Of a DNA stretch of 64,000 nt, positions 25,141 to 35,833 are shown one piece after another (position 1 is the first letter of the stretch; the number at the start of each line of letters is the position of its first letter). The DNA is taken from positions 58,953,722 to 59,017,721 of the forward strand of contig CM063112.1 in assembly GCA_031841125.1 (NCBI GenBank). Reading direction: 5' to 3'. The position numbers and the translations under genes were made by a program. Below the pieces are notes generated by a model. That model saw nothing but the letters and a program-made list of their open reading frames with translations, had not been told where the DNA came from and made no database searches. The DNA comes from Acanthococcus lagerstroemiae. Lineage: Eukaryota; Arthropoda; Insecta; Hemiptera; Eriococcidae.

Positions 25141-27394
25141 GTACGTATTACGTGATTTTTATACTGAGGGAAAAATTAAAAAGCTTCGACAGAAACAGCA
25201 TTTGGCGGACGAAATTGCGCTGGCTGTCGATTGTACATTCGTTTCCCTAATGTCGACATCGAAGCCGCTGGTTACATAGGAATTTCTAATCCATTGGCGA
25301 GTTAAATTAATATTCGAAAAAAGTGAAAACTTTCAACCGCACCGAGATCGAATTTTTTTCTTCTTTAATTTATCTCCTTCAAAAATAGAGATATCAATGT
25401 CTCCTCGCCGCTGTTATAATAAATTATTAATTTCTTGGCAAATTACATTTTTCTTCTGTTTTAATTACGAAAGTTTTTTTCCTTATTTTTAACTTTCAGT
25501 TTACGACCGAAAATAATATTTTCTACCGTAAAATATGGCCGCCCGTTTTGCTCGGTGCGAATTCACGCGACCACGTAAACCGTGCGGCTCGTCGAGCATT
25601 CGCAATTACGTATTCGACGGAGGAGAAAAAAAAAAACGAAAAAAGCAACAAAAAAAAAAGAGTTAAGGAATAACGACGAGTTTCTTTCAAACGAGTCGTT
25701 AAAAAACGTAAAAAGTAATTAAAATCGTGACTTAATTTAAATTTAAAAAGACCGGATTGAGGAAACAATCGAACTGAACGCTTTGGCGGGCTCTTTGTTT
25801 GGTGAATGAGAGAAAGAACTCTGAGGAGGGGGTCGAGCACCTTCTCCCCAAACACGGTGGTTGAATGAAATAATTCGATAACGACGAATTCGTTGGCTTT
25901 CCAGCTTCGTAAATATTTAGAAAAGACGACCCAACCGCCTTCATTCGCAGGTGTTCCGGATCTCATTACGGAGCAAAAAATGCATTCTGCGATGCCGCGA
26001 ATTGGATTCCGTTTCTTGCCCGAAGCTGGGGAGGGGCGGAGTTTCTTAACAAAACGACCGGGAATTCGTCTCTTTCTTCTGTTTTAGTGGCTTGAACTTT
26101 CGAATTAACTTTTGAATGTCACATAACGCCGGTCGATATGTCGGATACTGTACAGGGTAGTCGGATTTTCGAGTCTTCAAAAGCCCGCTCTTTCAACGAG
26201 AATCCGGGTGGGAGATTTTGACTTCATCGAATGCGGCCTCGAGACCATAATTTACCTATCTGGTTTCGAAAATGTCTATTATTGAACAACATCTGTCAAG
26301 GGGAGCATAAGGAAGACGAACAATATAATATGCGTGGGTGTGTTTGTAGACCCGGGGGAGATAGGCCAGGGGATATAATATGAAATACTTTAATTCTTCC
26401 GAGTGTGGTGTAGAAGAGGAACCGACCTAATGCTAACGTTGACAAGTCCTGAAGAAATGACACTAAAAGTAACAAGACAATATACATGAAGATAATTCTA
26501 CATGAGACTACTTATTTTAAGATGGTTACGCTGCGATGCAGATGGACCCTGGCTCGACGTAGCGGACACTATTTACCTGTAATTCCGAAAAAGAAGATAC
26601 GGATGAATATTTAGGTCCATAACTAACTCATGTACGACTAACATAATTCAAGAGAGAGGTTATTGCCTGTCCCCAATCCATCTTGCCGCCAGGCCAACGG
26701 TGGGGGTCTGCGCTTACCCTCCATACCGTGCAGACCCTTCCGAGCTGAGTCGTCCTGACGATCCCGCTGCATAAAGGGGACACTCGGTACCCCCTCAGCG
26801 TACACCTGAGAGAGCTACAAGATCGGGAGATCAGCAGAGGAAGCACATCGTCGTCTGAGCCTGGCTACCCCAAACTCTGCATAGTACTCCCCCTCAGTAC
26901 TACTTTCCGAGTACTGTCGGGTCCACAAGGTAGTAGTGTCGATTGATCACTGACCTAATATATCATTAAGTACTGACTAGCGTAACTCTATGTAACCTAT
27001 CGAAGGCGAACACTCAATAAGTGACCCACACAAGAGGTGAGCACACTTACCCAAAGTTCTGCAAATTTGATGCACAAGATCGCGATATGAGAGTACAATA
27101 AAAGATCAAGCGCGCACAGCAACACAAAAATCAGACTGACCATACGATCCGATAGCCTCCGCAATCGTGGCGGAAACGAAGATGGTGCCTATATGTGAGT
27201 GGGCTCTGCCTGTCGCTACATCATCCCTATTGTTCACATCCTCGAAGAAATACTACCATTCCTTCGACAGGCCGAGTTTACACCTTCGAGGTATCGGCCA
27301 GTGCCTAGTGGTGCCTAGAATACGGATGTTACGAAAAATAGGTTCTTACACATTCGATCCGAAATTCGAAACACTCAGAACATGGAGCCTGTTT
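25141..27394. other. Intron with unassigned repeat-like segment
   Basis: This is the left part of the 23.9-kb intron. About 25500-26100 is CpG-rich and AT-mixed without a gene. About 26640-27160 is GC-richer and looks like part of a repeat or transposon, with a 72-codon minus-strand frame ending at 26628, but I could not name a family. Near 26920-26935 the TGTCGGGTCCACAAGG sequence could be a terminus; no partner was found. Confidence 0.35.
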
Positions 27395-27756
27395 CCCTTT
27401 TATTTTTATTTATTTATAGTTTACCCGCCAACCTCGAACAAACGAATAAACAAACAGACATACTTTCACTTTTATATAGTAGATTTACAACCTTGATTAG
27501 GTGTACACTAAGTTTGCGGTGTAAGTCACCACCTAATCTGCCTATCGTTGGGCATAGGTTTCTGTCACCTTCCTCCATCTTTCGCGCTCCCTCGGTGTCT
27601 GCGCCCAGCAAGGGCCTAGGTATCCTAGAATTTCGTCTATCCACCGTGTCACTGTGTGGCCTCTTTTCCTCTTCTGATATTTCGGGTCCCACATGGTGCA
27701 GCGGTAACTCCATTTCTCTGGGTCACCCCTTGCCAAATGGCCAGCGTATTTTAGTT
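27395..27756 (-). mobile_element. LINE 3' end fragment, older than the adjoining Jockey element
   Basis: The minus strand encodes a LINE C-terminal tail: KYAGHLARGDPEKW at about 27755-27715, then KRGHTVTRWIDEI and a final RERERWRKVTETYAQR and stop near 27542. A 3' untranslated stretch and an A-rich (TAAA)-like tail follow at about 27400-27420. The coding sequence is cut at 27757 by the poly(A) of the Jockey element, so the Jockey apparently inserted here. The matching upstream part on the far side of the Jockey was not recognised. Confidence 0.75.
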
Positions 27757-29280
27757 TTTTTTTTTTCTTAAATTGTTTATTTACGAACTGTTGTATACAA
27801 ACATTTACGTCTAGGATTAATTGTACAAGGACCGGTAAATTAACGTGGTGTCCACACTGCCCGGCATTCCGGGCAGGAGGATAGATGATAGAATTAACAA
27901 TTTAGCATCTTAAGGGTTTTGCTCGTGTAGTGTAATAGGTAACAGACTTAATATTCACTTAGCAGTAACAAATAGCGTAACAAGTTAGGAGGTAACCGGC
28001 TCAGGCCGGGTGTGTATTTCACGCAGAGTCTATCCAAACTAGATCCTGGATGTGGCGTCTCTGGAGTCGTCTAACGGGTGGGTCCTCGAGGAGGCGGATA
28101 GCTAGATCGTTGACGTGTTTGTGTAACTGTGTTTCGTAAGACGTGTAAAGCTGACGGATGGTCTCCGCCACTGTGGGAATATGGAGATCGTGGTGCAAAC
28201 TGGCGTTGGTTACGTACCACGGGGAGCCTGTGATTTTCCGCAGGATGAGGTTCTGTTGCCGCTGGAGCAGAAGGATGTTTGAGCGCGCTGCGCAACCCCA
28301 GATAGGGGCTCCATACGACCATATTGGACGGAGTATCGAAAGGTAAAGTGACCGTTTATTGGCCAGGGAAAGATGGTTTCCGGAGCGGAAGAGCCAGTAC
28401 ATCGTCCTGAATCGCAGCTTGAGTTCGTCGCGTTTTTTAGTAATGTGCGTTGACCAGGTAAGCCTACTATCAAGGTGAATCCCGAGGTACTTGACAGTGA
28501 GGGTGGGTATTAGATATTCCTGATGAAGGTTGATCGTCAGTGGAGGGCAGCTGCGTAAGGTAAACACCGTAAGAACCGACTTGGCCGTGTTGACTTGGAT
28601 TTTCCACTGTCGCATCCAGACGGAGATTCGAGAGACGGCTGTCTGGAGCTGGGCTGCGGCAACGTCCGGATTGACGTGCGAGGATAATATTGCGGTGTCA
28701 TCGGCGAAAGTGGCTATCGTCGAATCTGCAGTAGTAGGAATATCCGCGGTATAGAGCACGTGCAGGAGAGGTCCCAATACACTACCTTGGGGGACCCCCG
28801 CAGCGGTAGCTTGTGAGGCCGATTGTGCTTCACCGTAATAAACCGTAAAGGTACGTGTGGACAGGTAAGACCGAAGGAGTCCGGTAAAGCTAGTAGGAAG
28901 GTATTCGCTAACCTTGTGGAGAAGGCCAGGGAGCCACACACGGTCAAACGCTTGCTGAACATCCAAAAAGACGGCAGGACAGAATTCATTGGCTTCTAGA
29001 GAGTTCCGTATCTGATTGGTCACCCGATGAACTTGCTCAAGTGTTGAGTGCTTGGAGCGGAAACCGAACTGTTGAGGTGGTATGATTCCGAGGTTCTCGA
29101 CTAATGCTAGGAGTCTGGAGTGGATGAGTTTTTCGAAGAGTTTGGATATGGTACTAAGCAGGGAAATGGGACGATAGGAGGAGGGAATATCGGAAGGTTT
29201 ACCAGGCTTAGGGAGAAGTATTTTCAATTTTTTTAGTATTGCACCCCATACTTTTTGCCCCGGTTTTTGCCCGGGTAGTT
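27757..29280 (-). mobile_element. Jockey-clade LINE, reverse transcriptase frame open
   Basis: Minus-strand non-LTR retrotransposon, 5'-truncated. A reverse transcriptase frame of 402 codons (29227-28019) is uninterrupted and extends upstream in frame to about 29275. Motifs: LPKPGKP and SYRPISLL near residues 5-24, palm A FLDVQQAFDRVW near 88-98, palm B GVPQGSVLGPLL at 144-155, catalytic FADD at 174-177 and KYLGIHLDSRLTW in the thumb. The typical Jockey C-terminus with WSYGAPIWGCA follows and stops at 28019. A 3' untranslated region of about 260 bp ends in poly(A), seen on the plus strand as poly-T at 27757-27768. The endonuclease and first frame are absent. The open frame suggests a recent insertion into the older LINE at 27395-27756. 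Confidence 0.9.
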
Positions 29281-30079
29281 CTTATATCAAACTTATCTTT
29301 TGAACGAATGCTAAAAATGCTCCTCAGCTTTAAATTGTATGTGTTTTTTAGACGCTGAATTTGCCTCTGAGTTAGTGCCCATATTTAAAACCCATCTCTT
29401 TTCCTTTACTGATTGTAAAAACGCCCTTAAACACATTGAATAGTTTCGTCATGCCTATTAGGGTGACTTATCTTCGTGCATCGGAATTTCCGTGGCCTTC
29501 CAAACCGATTTCAATAAAACACAAAAAATATCAAGTTTTCAGCTCTACTGGGCAAAGGGACACGAGCGATAGACCCCTTTTCTTAAGACAAAATACATTC
29601 AAGTTTCGATTATTCTAACTAAGAAATTGTTGAAAATTTTCTCAGGCTTCGTGATTCTGGTCAAATATAAAATAATTGTCTTCAGGTTTTTTTTAATTTT
29701 CTTATTTTACATGCAACCCTTGGGGTACCAGTTAATTTTGTGATATTTAAATGAAATTAGGTATTCCATGAGAACAGCCTAGATTAGTACTTTCCTTCCA
29801 CCACCAATTTTCAAACCCTTAAATTTAGGCATCACACTCACAGGCCTCATCACGGGAGAAAACACAGAATTTTAGACATTTCCTGATCTCAGTGACTTCA
29901 GCGAACTTGCGATTCTACACATTCTTATCTACAGATCTTTGTAATTTCTTCTCCCCTCTTTTTCCCTCCCTAAAATACAACATTTTGAAATTTGTGTTTG
30001 TTCTGTGTAGTTTAGCATCATAAATTACTTTTTTATTCAAAATTTTGCAACTTTCACTGGCTTGAATTACCAAATCGGC
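29281..30079. other. Intron, no recognised element
   Basis: AT-rich sequence without supported features. The right-hand boundary of the 5'-truncated Jockey copy lies near 29280; a target duplication was not resolved. Confidence 0.4.
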
Positions 30080-30888
30080 ATACCGGCTGCAGGGATGTCA
30101 AGGTTACAGAATTTGATTTTGATGATAGTTTGGCTACAAACTCAAAATTGTTGCTCCTGGGAGGCGGCCAGCGTTCAGAATCTTCATGAAATCCAATATG
30201 TATGTACTTTTAGAGATTTTAAAAGTTACTGAACTTATTTCTGATAACCATTGTCTTATAATGTGTAAACAGTGGCATTCAAGAATGAAGGGGGAGGGGG
30301 ACAAATATTTCATGATATGCAATATGGATGTCGTTTTATGGGGAATTAGGGTTACCAAATTCGATTTCAATATCAATAAAACCCTACCTTGAAAGTGGTG
30401 GCATCTAGGAGATAATGGGGGGGGGGGGTAAATTTATGATTAAATACAGTATGGATAAGTTTCATAACTTTTCAGAGTCATTGAACCCGATTTCCATACC
30501 ATACTGAAATTGAACTCAGCAACCCTGAAAACCTGTAATACGGCATTAATATTGTATTTAATGGCGTATTTGACTCTCACCCTCCTCCCCCACCCATCCC
30601 AAAATGTCATACATTTCGGGTTCGAATGAAACTAACATGGAAATCAGATTTAGTGACCCTGAAGCCTATGAAACTATATCCATATTGTATTTAGTGATAA
30701 ATGTACCCCTCTCCGCTACTCTCTAATTCCTAAATACCACAACTTTCAAAGTAGGGTTGTACTGATACTGAAATCGAATTTGGCAACCTAATAACCTACG
30801 AAACATCTATGTAACATTTTATGAAACTTGTCATCCATCAGAAATGAGTTCAGTGACTCTTGAAACCCCTAGAAAAACATCCATATTA
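30080..30888. repeat. Satellite A array, two opposed orientations
   Basis: From about 30080 to 30480 satellite A is in minus orientation: AATATGGATGTCGTTTTAT near 30320 is the reverse complement of the ACGACATCCATATT core. From about 30500 to 30888 it is in plus orientation, with CCTATGAAACTATATCCATA near 30665 and ATCAGAAATGAGTTCAGTGA near 30836. The orientation flips near 30480-30500. The plus-strand array is interrupted at 30889 by a MITE and resumes at 31755. Confidence 0.7.
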
Positions 30889-31754
30889 GGCGCAGCGCAC
30901 ACTGAGATGATATATCGCATGAAACATACCACATGATACATGAAACATGTGTTTCAAGCAACATCTTCCTACGTTGAAACGGAGCAGTGCACACTGGGTT
31001 TCATGGGGTTTCATGAAACAATGTGGCAGTTTCTATAGAAAGGGGTAACTTTGTCGATCGATCAAAGTCTCAGAAAATGCAAAAAAAGAAAAACAAAATT
31101 TTTTGGTCGAGAAAATCAATTTTAAGATTTTGGTTAATTTCTATAGAAAAAACATCGCAATAACGAAGAGACAACATTTACGTGCATGAGAGACAAGAGG
31201 GAGAGACAGAAAGAATTATGAAAGAGAATGAGAAAAGAATGCGAATGTCTGCGTTCGCTTCTTCGTGGTTTTTCGGAGCTTACGAATAAATCCGATGTTC
31301 TGAATTGTTACCACGCAGAAGAGCGAAAAATTACCTTTCCAACAAGCTCTCGTCGAGGTTGGGAACGTGATTCCGCGGCGAGTTAGGGCCGCTTGACGGA
31401 GTGGGAGAAAAAGGTGTGTCTAACTTTAAACGCATTTTTCCCAAAAATGTGTTTTTGCGCGTTCTTGTTACACTCATCTTTGACCGCTTGTATCTCTGGA
31501 ACAAAAAAAGCTACAAATCTCGCCTATAGTTCGTTGGAATAGGCATTCATTCCTCTATTACGTACTGTCTGTAACTCAAAATTCGTCGGATCGACAAAGT
31601 TACCCCTTTTTATAGAAACTACCACATATATCTTACAAGATATATCTGATGCAACAGTTTTGAAGTGTTGCATGGGACAGGCACTAAAGAATTTGAAACA
31701 TATTTTATGAGATATATGTTTCATGCAATATATCACCACAGTGTGCACCGCGCC
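30889..31754. mobile_element. Harbinger-like MITE, 866 bp, TTA target duplication
   Basis: The ends are inverted repeats: GGCGCAGCGCACACTGAGAT at the left matches the reverse complement of the right end, GGCGCGGTGCACACTGTGGT. Similarity extends over about 39 bp (GATATATxGCATGAAACAT) and resumes further in at AGTTTCTATAGAAA and GGGGTAACTTTGTCGAT on both sides, so the inverted repeats are about 170 bp long and imperfect. TTA flanks both ends (30886-30888 and 31755-31757). The 3-bp TWA-type duplication and GG start fit PIF/Harbinger. There is no transposase, so it is non-autonomous. It sits inside a satellite A monomer. Confidence 0.85.
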
Positions 31755-31985
31755 TTACATTTCATGAAAATTTTGAGATCCTCCTCACTTCACAGGTGCC
31801 ACAATTTTGAATTCATAGCCAAACTATCTTCGAAATCGAATTCTACAAACTGGAAACCACTGCAACCAAAATATCTCAATTCGGTAGTTCTAAGTAATAA
31901 AAGCTGTATAAAGCTGTAATAAAAAAGTCGTTTCTAACGCTAATAACACAAAAAATACGAATTTTAAAATGTAGTATTAGGGACG
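31755..31985 (+). repeat. Satellite A, continuation after the MITE
   Basis: TTACATTTCATGAAAATTTTGA continues (quoted in part) the monomer broken at 30888, followed by the C-rich block, CACAGGTGCCACAATTTTGA near 31790 and a degenerate remainder to about 31985. Confidence 0.65.
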
Positions 31986-32756
31986 GGGAGAGGGAATAAT
32001 CCTAGCGCTAAAATGAATTCCAGTCGTGCATGTAGTAATTCCTTTTCATGGTTTTTGTGGGTATGCTAAGCTTATTTTAAAGGTTATCTTTGGTGTACTC
32101 CTTCCCACCGCAACGGCTTCACAGTAAGATGAAGCGAAAAAAAAAAAAGATATTTCGTTACTGTTCCGGCAGGTTTGACGAATTTGTAGCCTTTTGACCT
32201 AAAAACAATGTGTGCAAAATTCGAGTGAAAAATATGATTTAAAAAAAAAAACACTTTAATTTGAAATTTGAGGTCTGAGAGTTTACCGGTAAAAAATGAA
32301 CTGAAGCGCTCCCTATTTCCTTTAGCTGGATCCATTTTTTCAGGACCCCCCCCCCCCATTAATTTCAGTAACTAAATTTCAAATCCATAAGATGAGGAGC
32401 ACAGGAACCACAGTCCCTTCTCCCCAAAGTTTATCATATTGATCATTACCCTTTATTCATGCGCCCATTCGCTTAAAAAATTCAAAATCTTCGATTTTGG
32501 AAGGTCCTGTATCGACTAATGACGCTGGTCATTATGGTACACCGATCTTGAGGGATGCTCCCTCTTGGTAGCTTTATATTTTATATCAAGGCGGCAGCAT
32601 TGAAAAAAATTGAGATAGTAGTCGATTTTTAAGTTTCTGAGGAAACTAAATCCAATTTTGAAAATTTTCGGACTTGATCCATCTGGGTACCACCAAAAGG
32701 AGCTCGCAGAACAAATTATAGCCCTTCATTCAACACGGTAGTACTCGAATTACGCA
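31986..32756. other. Intron, no recognised element
   Basis: AT-rich intron with a C-tract near 32346. No coding or repeat assignment can be supported. Confidence 0.45.
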
Positions 32757-33485
32757 TTACAGAATGAATGTCCTCAGCAGATGACTGCGGCAGTGTTTGC
32801 CCGGTGACAAACTTTTCGGGGCAGCCAAGCTTCCGCAGGATCTTCCATAGAGACTTTCTATTGACTGTATTAAAGGCTTTCCGAAGGAGGGACTTTCTAT
32901 TGACTGTATTAAGGGCTTTCCGGAGGTTAATGAAAGCGGCGTGAATCGGAGCGATTTTGCTCGGAGCATTTTTCTTGTAACTGTGTCAAGCTGAAAATCA
33001 CATAATTTTTTCAACTAGAGAAGGAGGAGTCGGTTGGTGAAGACGCACGCCAAGAGTCTGCCTCCTTCATCAACACGCCTTCCTTTAATCAACATTCGTG
33101 GAATTACGCGCTGGCCCATGGATCTCTTTGACTACCGCGTTGTCGCGGGAGTCATGCCCGTCGGCCAATGACTGGATTTTCGATGTTTCCATCTGAAACC
33201 ATTCGTTCTTACGTATTCGCGTTCTTCTCTGAACTTCGCTCTTTAGTTGCTGCAATTCGGATCTCGCTGCTGTATTCTCAAGCTGGCAGGTGTTGCGTTA
33301 GGGGCCACTCTTTTCCGGTGCAGCATGCGTGTAATCTCACCATCATGTTAGTGGAACCAGTCGTTCTCCTTCTTGCGCGGTGTCCCAAAAAGCGCCTGCA
33401 GTTTGTTGTCCTTAATCCTGGTCCAGATGGACTAAACTGAGGAGCTCACCGGCATGCATAATGCAGACGCCAGTTCAGATCATTA
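32757..33485 (-). mobile_element. LINE fragment with pre-RT linker and palm A motif
   Basis: On the minus strand the right part (about 33450-33200) resembles the linker between endonuclease and reverse transcriptase in craniofacial-development-protein-2-like LINEs. It shows HRKRVA, QQRDPNCSN and a Lys/Arg/Glu-rich AKFREERE helix. The left part carries palm motif A, seen twice as KALNTVNRKSL, and a following WKILRKLGCPEKFVT. The repeated motif comes from a 39-bp in-frame tandem duplication (units starting at 32852 and 32891). Stops break the frame between the parts. This is the same broad family as the endonuclease relic at 16.8-17.5 kb. Confidence 0.7.
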
Positions 33486-34514
33486 TGGAATGCATCGGCG
33501 GCCTTGCTCCCGGTTCGAGGCAATTCAGTAACGCGAAGTCTCTTCGGGGCTTCTAGAGGCAGACCTGAGGCTTCAGCTGGAGGGATATCTGCGGCACGAT
33601 CATTTTATGACCTGTCCAGAATTCGGTGCCTCTGTACGCCCTATCAGGTGTACATTTTTCAGGTCTCTTTCGCGGACAGTGTAGTCACCCCGATGTGGGA
33701 CCCCTCACAAATGTTTTTCCGCTGAAATTTGGGGTACCAAAAGGTTTGACACCAAAATACATCAATTTTTCGTGTGATAGCGAGAACTGGAAGAGGAAAA
33801 CGGTGAAATGAGTGCCACCCTAGGGTACACTCTGTAGCATTCGGACTATCAATGCTGTGGATGAACGCCTCTCTCCTCCTGTCCCAGTAACCTAAAATTA
33901 CGAACGATAAAAAAGTACGAATACGTAGAATACACCCAGCTGTAGGTATGTGCCCGTCGAAAACGGATTCGCGTAATTTGTCAACGCGGAAATAGTAACG
34001 GTCGCGAAGATAACGGCGACGCGACGCGACACGACGGTTTCGGGTCGTTCTTCTCCAGAAAAGGCAATAAAGATAAAAGGTAAATATCGATGAGCTATAC
34101 TATACGATGTATTGTTCGCCCGTAGGTTCTCGCCATATTATAGACGAATATTATTAACGTCGTGTCGTTATTTAATGGAGTAATTTGGCGGTTTTACGCT
34201 GCCGCGACCGCGCCCCCGCCTCACTCGCCGCACCCGCCGTCCGCGTGAAAATAGAGAAAGTAATATTCGCATCCGAAAGTGGAAAGTCCCTCCGCCGCCG
34301 ACAATTTTCTTTGTACCGAAGAAAGGGCCCGCTATACCTAATACGGAAAATCTCCGGGGAGATATTAACTTTAGATTTTCGCGTATATATGTACGCGCTC
34401 TATTCGAGCCGAGTATATACTTTTTCCTTATTTTTATAAGTGCGCAACCATCGAGACCTCGTGAGTACGGACTCGGCTTTAGAGCCGAGTGGAGCATCGC
34501 AACCGAGTTTTCCT

Positions 34515-34548
<34 letters not shown>

Positions 34549-34837
34549 CTATTTTTTTCCTCTCGGTTTTCTTCCTTTTTCCATTAAAATGGAAAATGTA
34601 TCGATATTGGCTCTCTCGGAAACCGGGAAAGTTAGCCGCAGTGTTGCGATAATTAAGTTAAAGTCTGATGCTTAGTGAGCATCGCAAAAGCTCGGCTCGC
34701 TTCGTTTAAGAGCTTTTATCTTAATTTCAATTTTATGCCGGTCTGCGTAGATGCGGTGCACTCGTATCGAGTGTGACGTGCCTATCGAATCCGTAACTCG
34801 AAGGTATCTTCGATTTTGACGAACAGCAGCTCGGCTG
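33486..34837. other. Intron, CpG-rich segment with (CT)n microsatellite
   Basis: The stretch 33900-34830 has many CpG dinucleotides (GGCGACGCGACGCGACACGA near 34013) in contrast to the AT-rich intron, and short hairpins such as GACTCGGCTTTAGAGCCGAG near 34468. A (CT)n microsatellite occupies about 34514-34549. No exon with conserved coding content was found. Confidence 0.4.
34514..34549. repeat. (CT)n microsatellite
   Basis: A run of CT dinucleotides, interrupted once by TTT near its end. Confidence 0.9.
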
Positions 34838-35825
34838 CATTGGCGTAGCCAGCCTAGTGTTCGAAGGGTAGTCTGGTCTTAACCACAGGAGGAAAAGAAG
34901 TTAGAGGGGTGCTAGAATTTGTCGTGAAGTGAAATTCGCCTTTGTGAATTCCAAAGGTTCTCTCACGCCCTCCGACTGACGTCATATAGTCGCCGTCTGA
35001 CCGCTTTTGGCTAAACGCAGAATTTCCTCGAATTAACGATATTGCATCTGCACCCAAAAATACCATCGCATAGACGACTAGACATTTACCACACGCATTT
35101 TCGACACTGATGGCTCATACACACGCGTCTTATTCTGCCGAATTCCAGAACTCGCGGACCGCACGCGTTTATACGACAAATGTACGAAATATTGTCATCA
35201 TCTCCCACCGACACCTTTTTCATCAGTTAGAACTTTACGCCTTTCACATCCCAAATTATTGGCCGTACCCTCACTGTGAGAAGTACTTGACAACCAATTA
35301 GCAAATTTCTAAATTCGACAACCGGACTCATACGTCAGCTCTACTCCCCGACGATTCATCATCAGAACCACCAGATCATCGCACACGAGCTCATCATACT
35401 CAAAAGTCGTCTGTAGGCCGAGCTCGAAGGTGCGAAGCTCGGACTTTATACACTCATTACACGGGCCGAAATCCCGGTCTTGTTTCAGTCTTGCTCTCTC
35501 CAAAAAGTCAAGTGGAGACCTCGTTCACGTCTCTCGCATCCAGATCTGGCAATTAGAAAACTAACGTATAATTGATCTTATGTCGCGTCGTATGCTCTCG
35601 AAAAGCCTAGTGGCTGACCGCTGTAACCGTTCAATAACGTAAAGTCAAAGTATTGTCGAAAGTGTTGATAAATCTATTCAAATTAATCTGAGTCAGCCAA
35701 GTCATTTGTCAAGCCGAAAATCTCCAATAATTAGGGGTTTGATACTAATCATCCCCTTGCGCCCACGCTGCGGAAGTCGCAAAAAGGGATTCCAGACCAC
35801 CTCACCCCCCCTGGCTACGCCATTG
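34838..35825. mobile_element. hAT-type non-autonomous element with GGCGTAGCCAG ends
   Basis: The left end CATTGGCGTAGCCAG and the right end CTGGCTACGCCATTG are inverted repeats. The flanking 8-mers CTCGGCTG (34830-34837) and TTCAGCTG (35826-35833) differ by two transitions, as expected for an old 8-bp duplication. The 988-bp interior has short open frames (for example minus 35309-35503) with no transposase motif. Two shorter G-rich elements at 38028 and 42639 have related ends and better-preserved 8-bp duplications. Confidence 0.65.
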
Positions 35826-35833
35826 TTCAGCTG

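Noticed and set aside
25523..25966. 147-codon minus-strand open frame
   Set aside because: Composition-driven: Phe/Leu/Arg-rich translation of poly-A and purine tracts, no domain and no neighbours.
28158..28754. Plus-strand and alternate minus-strand frames inside 28.0-29.2 kb
   Set aside because: Shadows of the Jockey reverse transcriptase frame.
33168..33440. 90-codon plus-strand frame as a host exon
   Set aside because: It is antisense to the LINE linker region on the minus strand and has no receptor or other domain.
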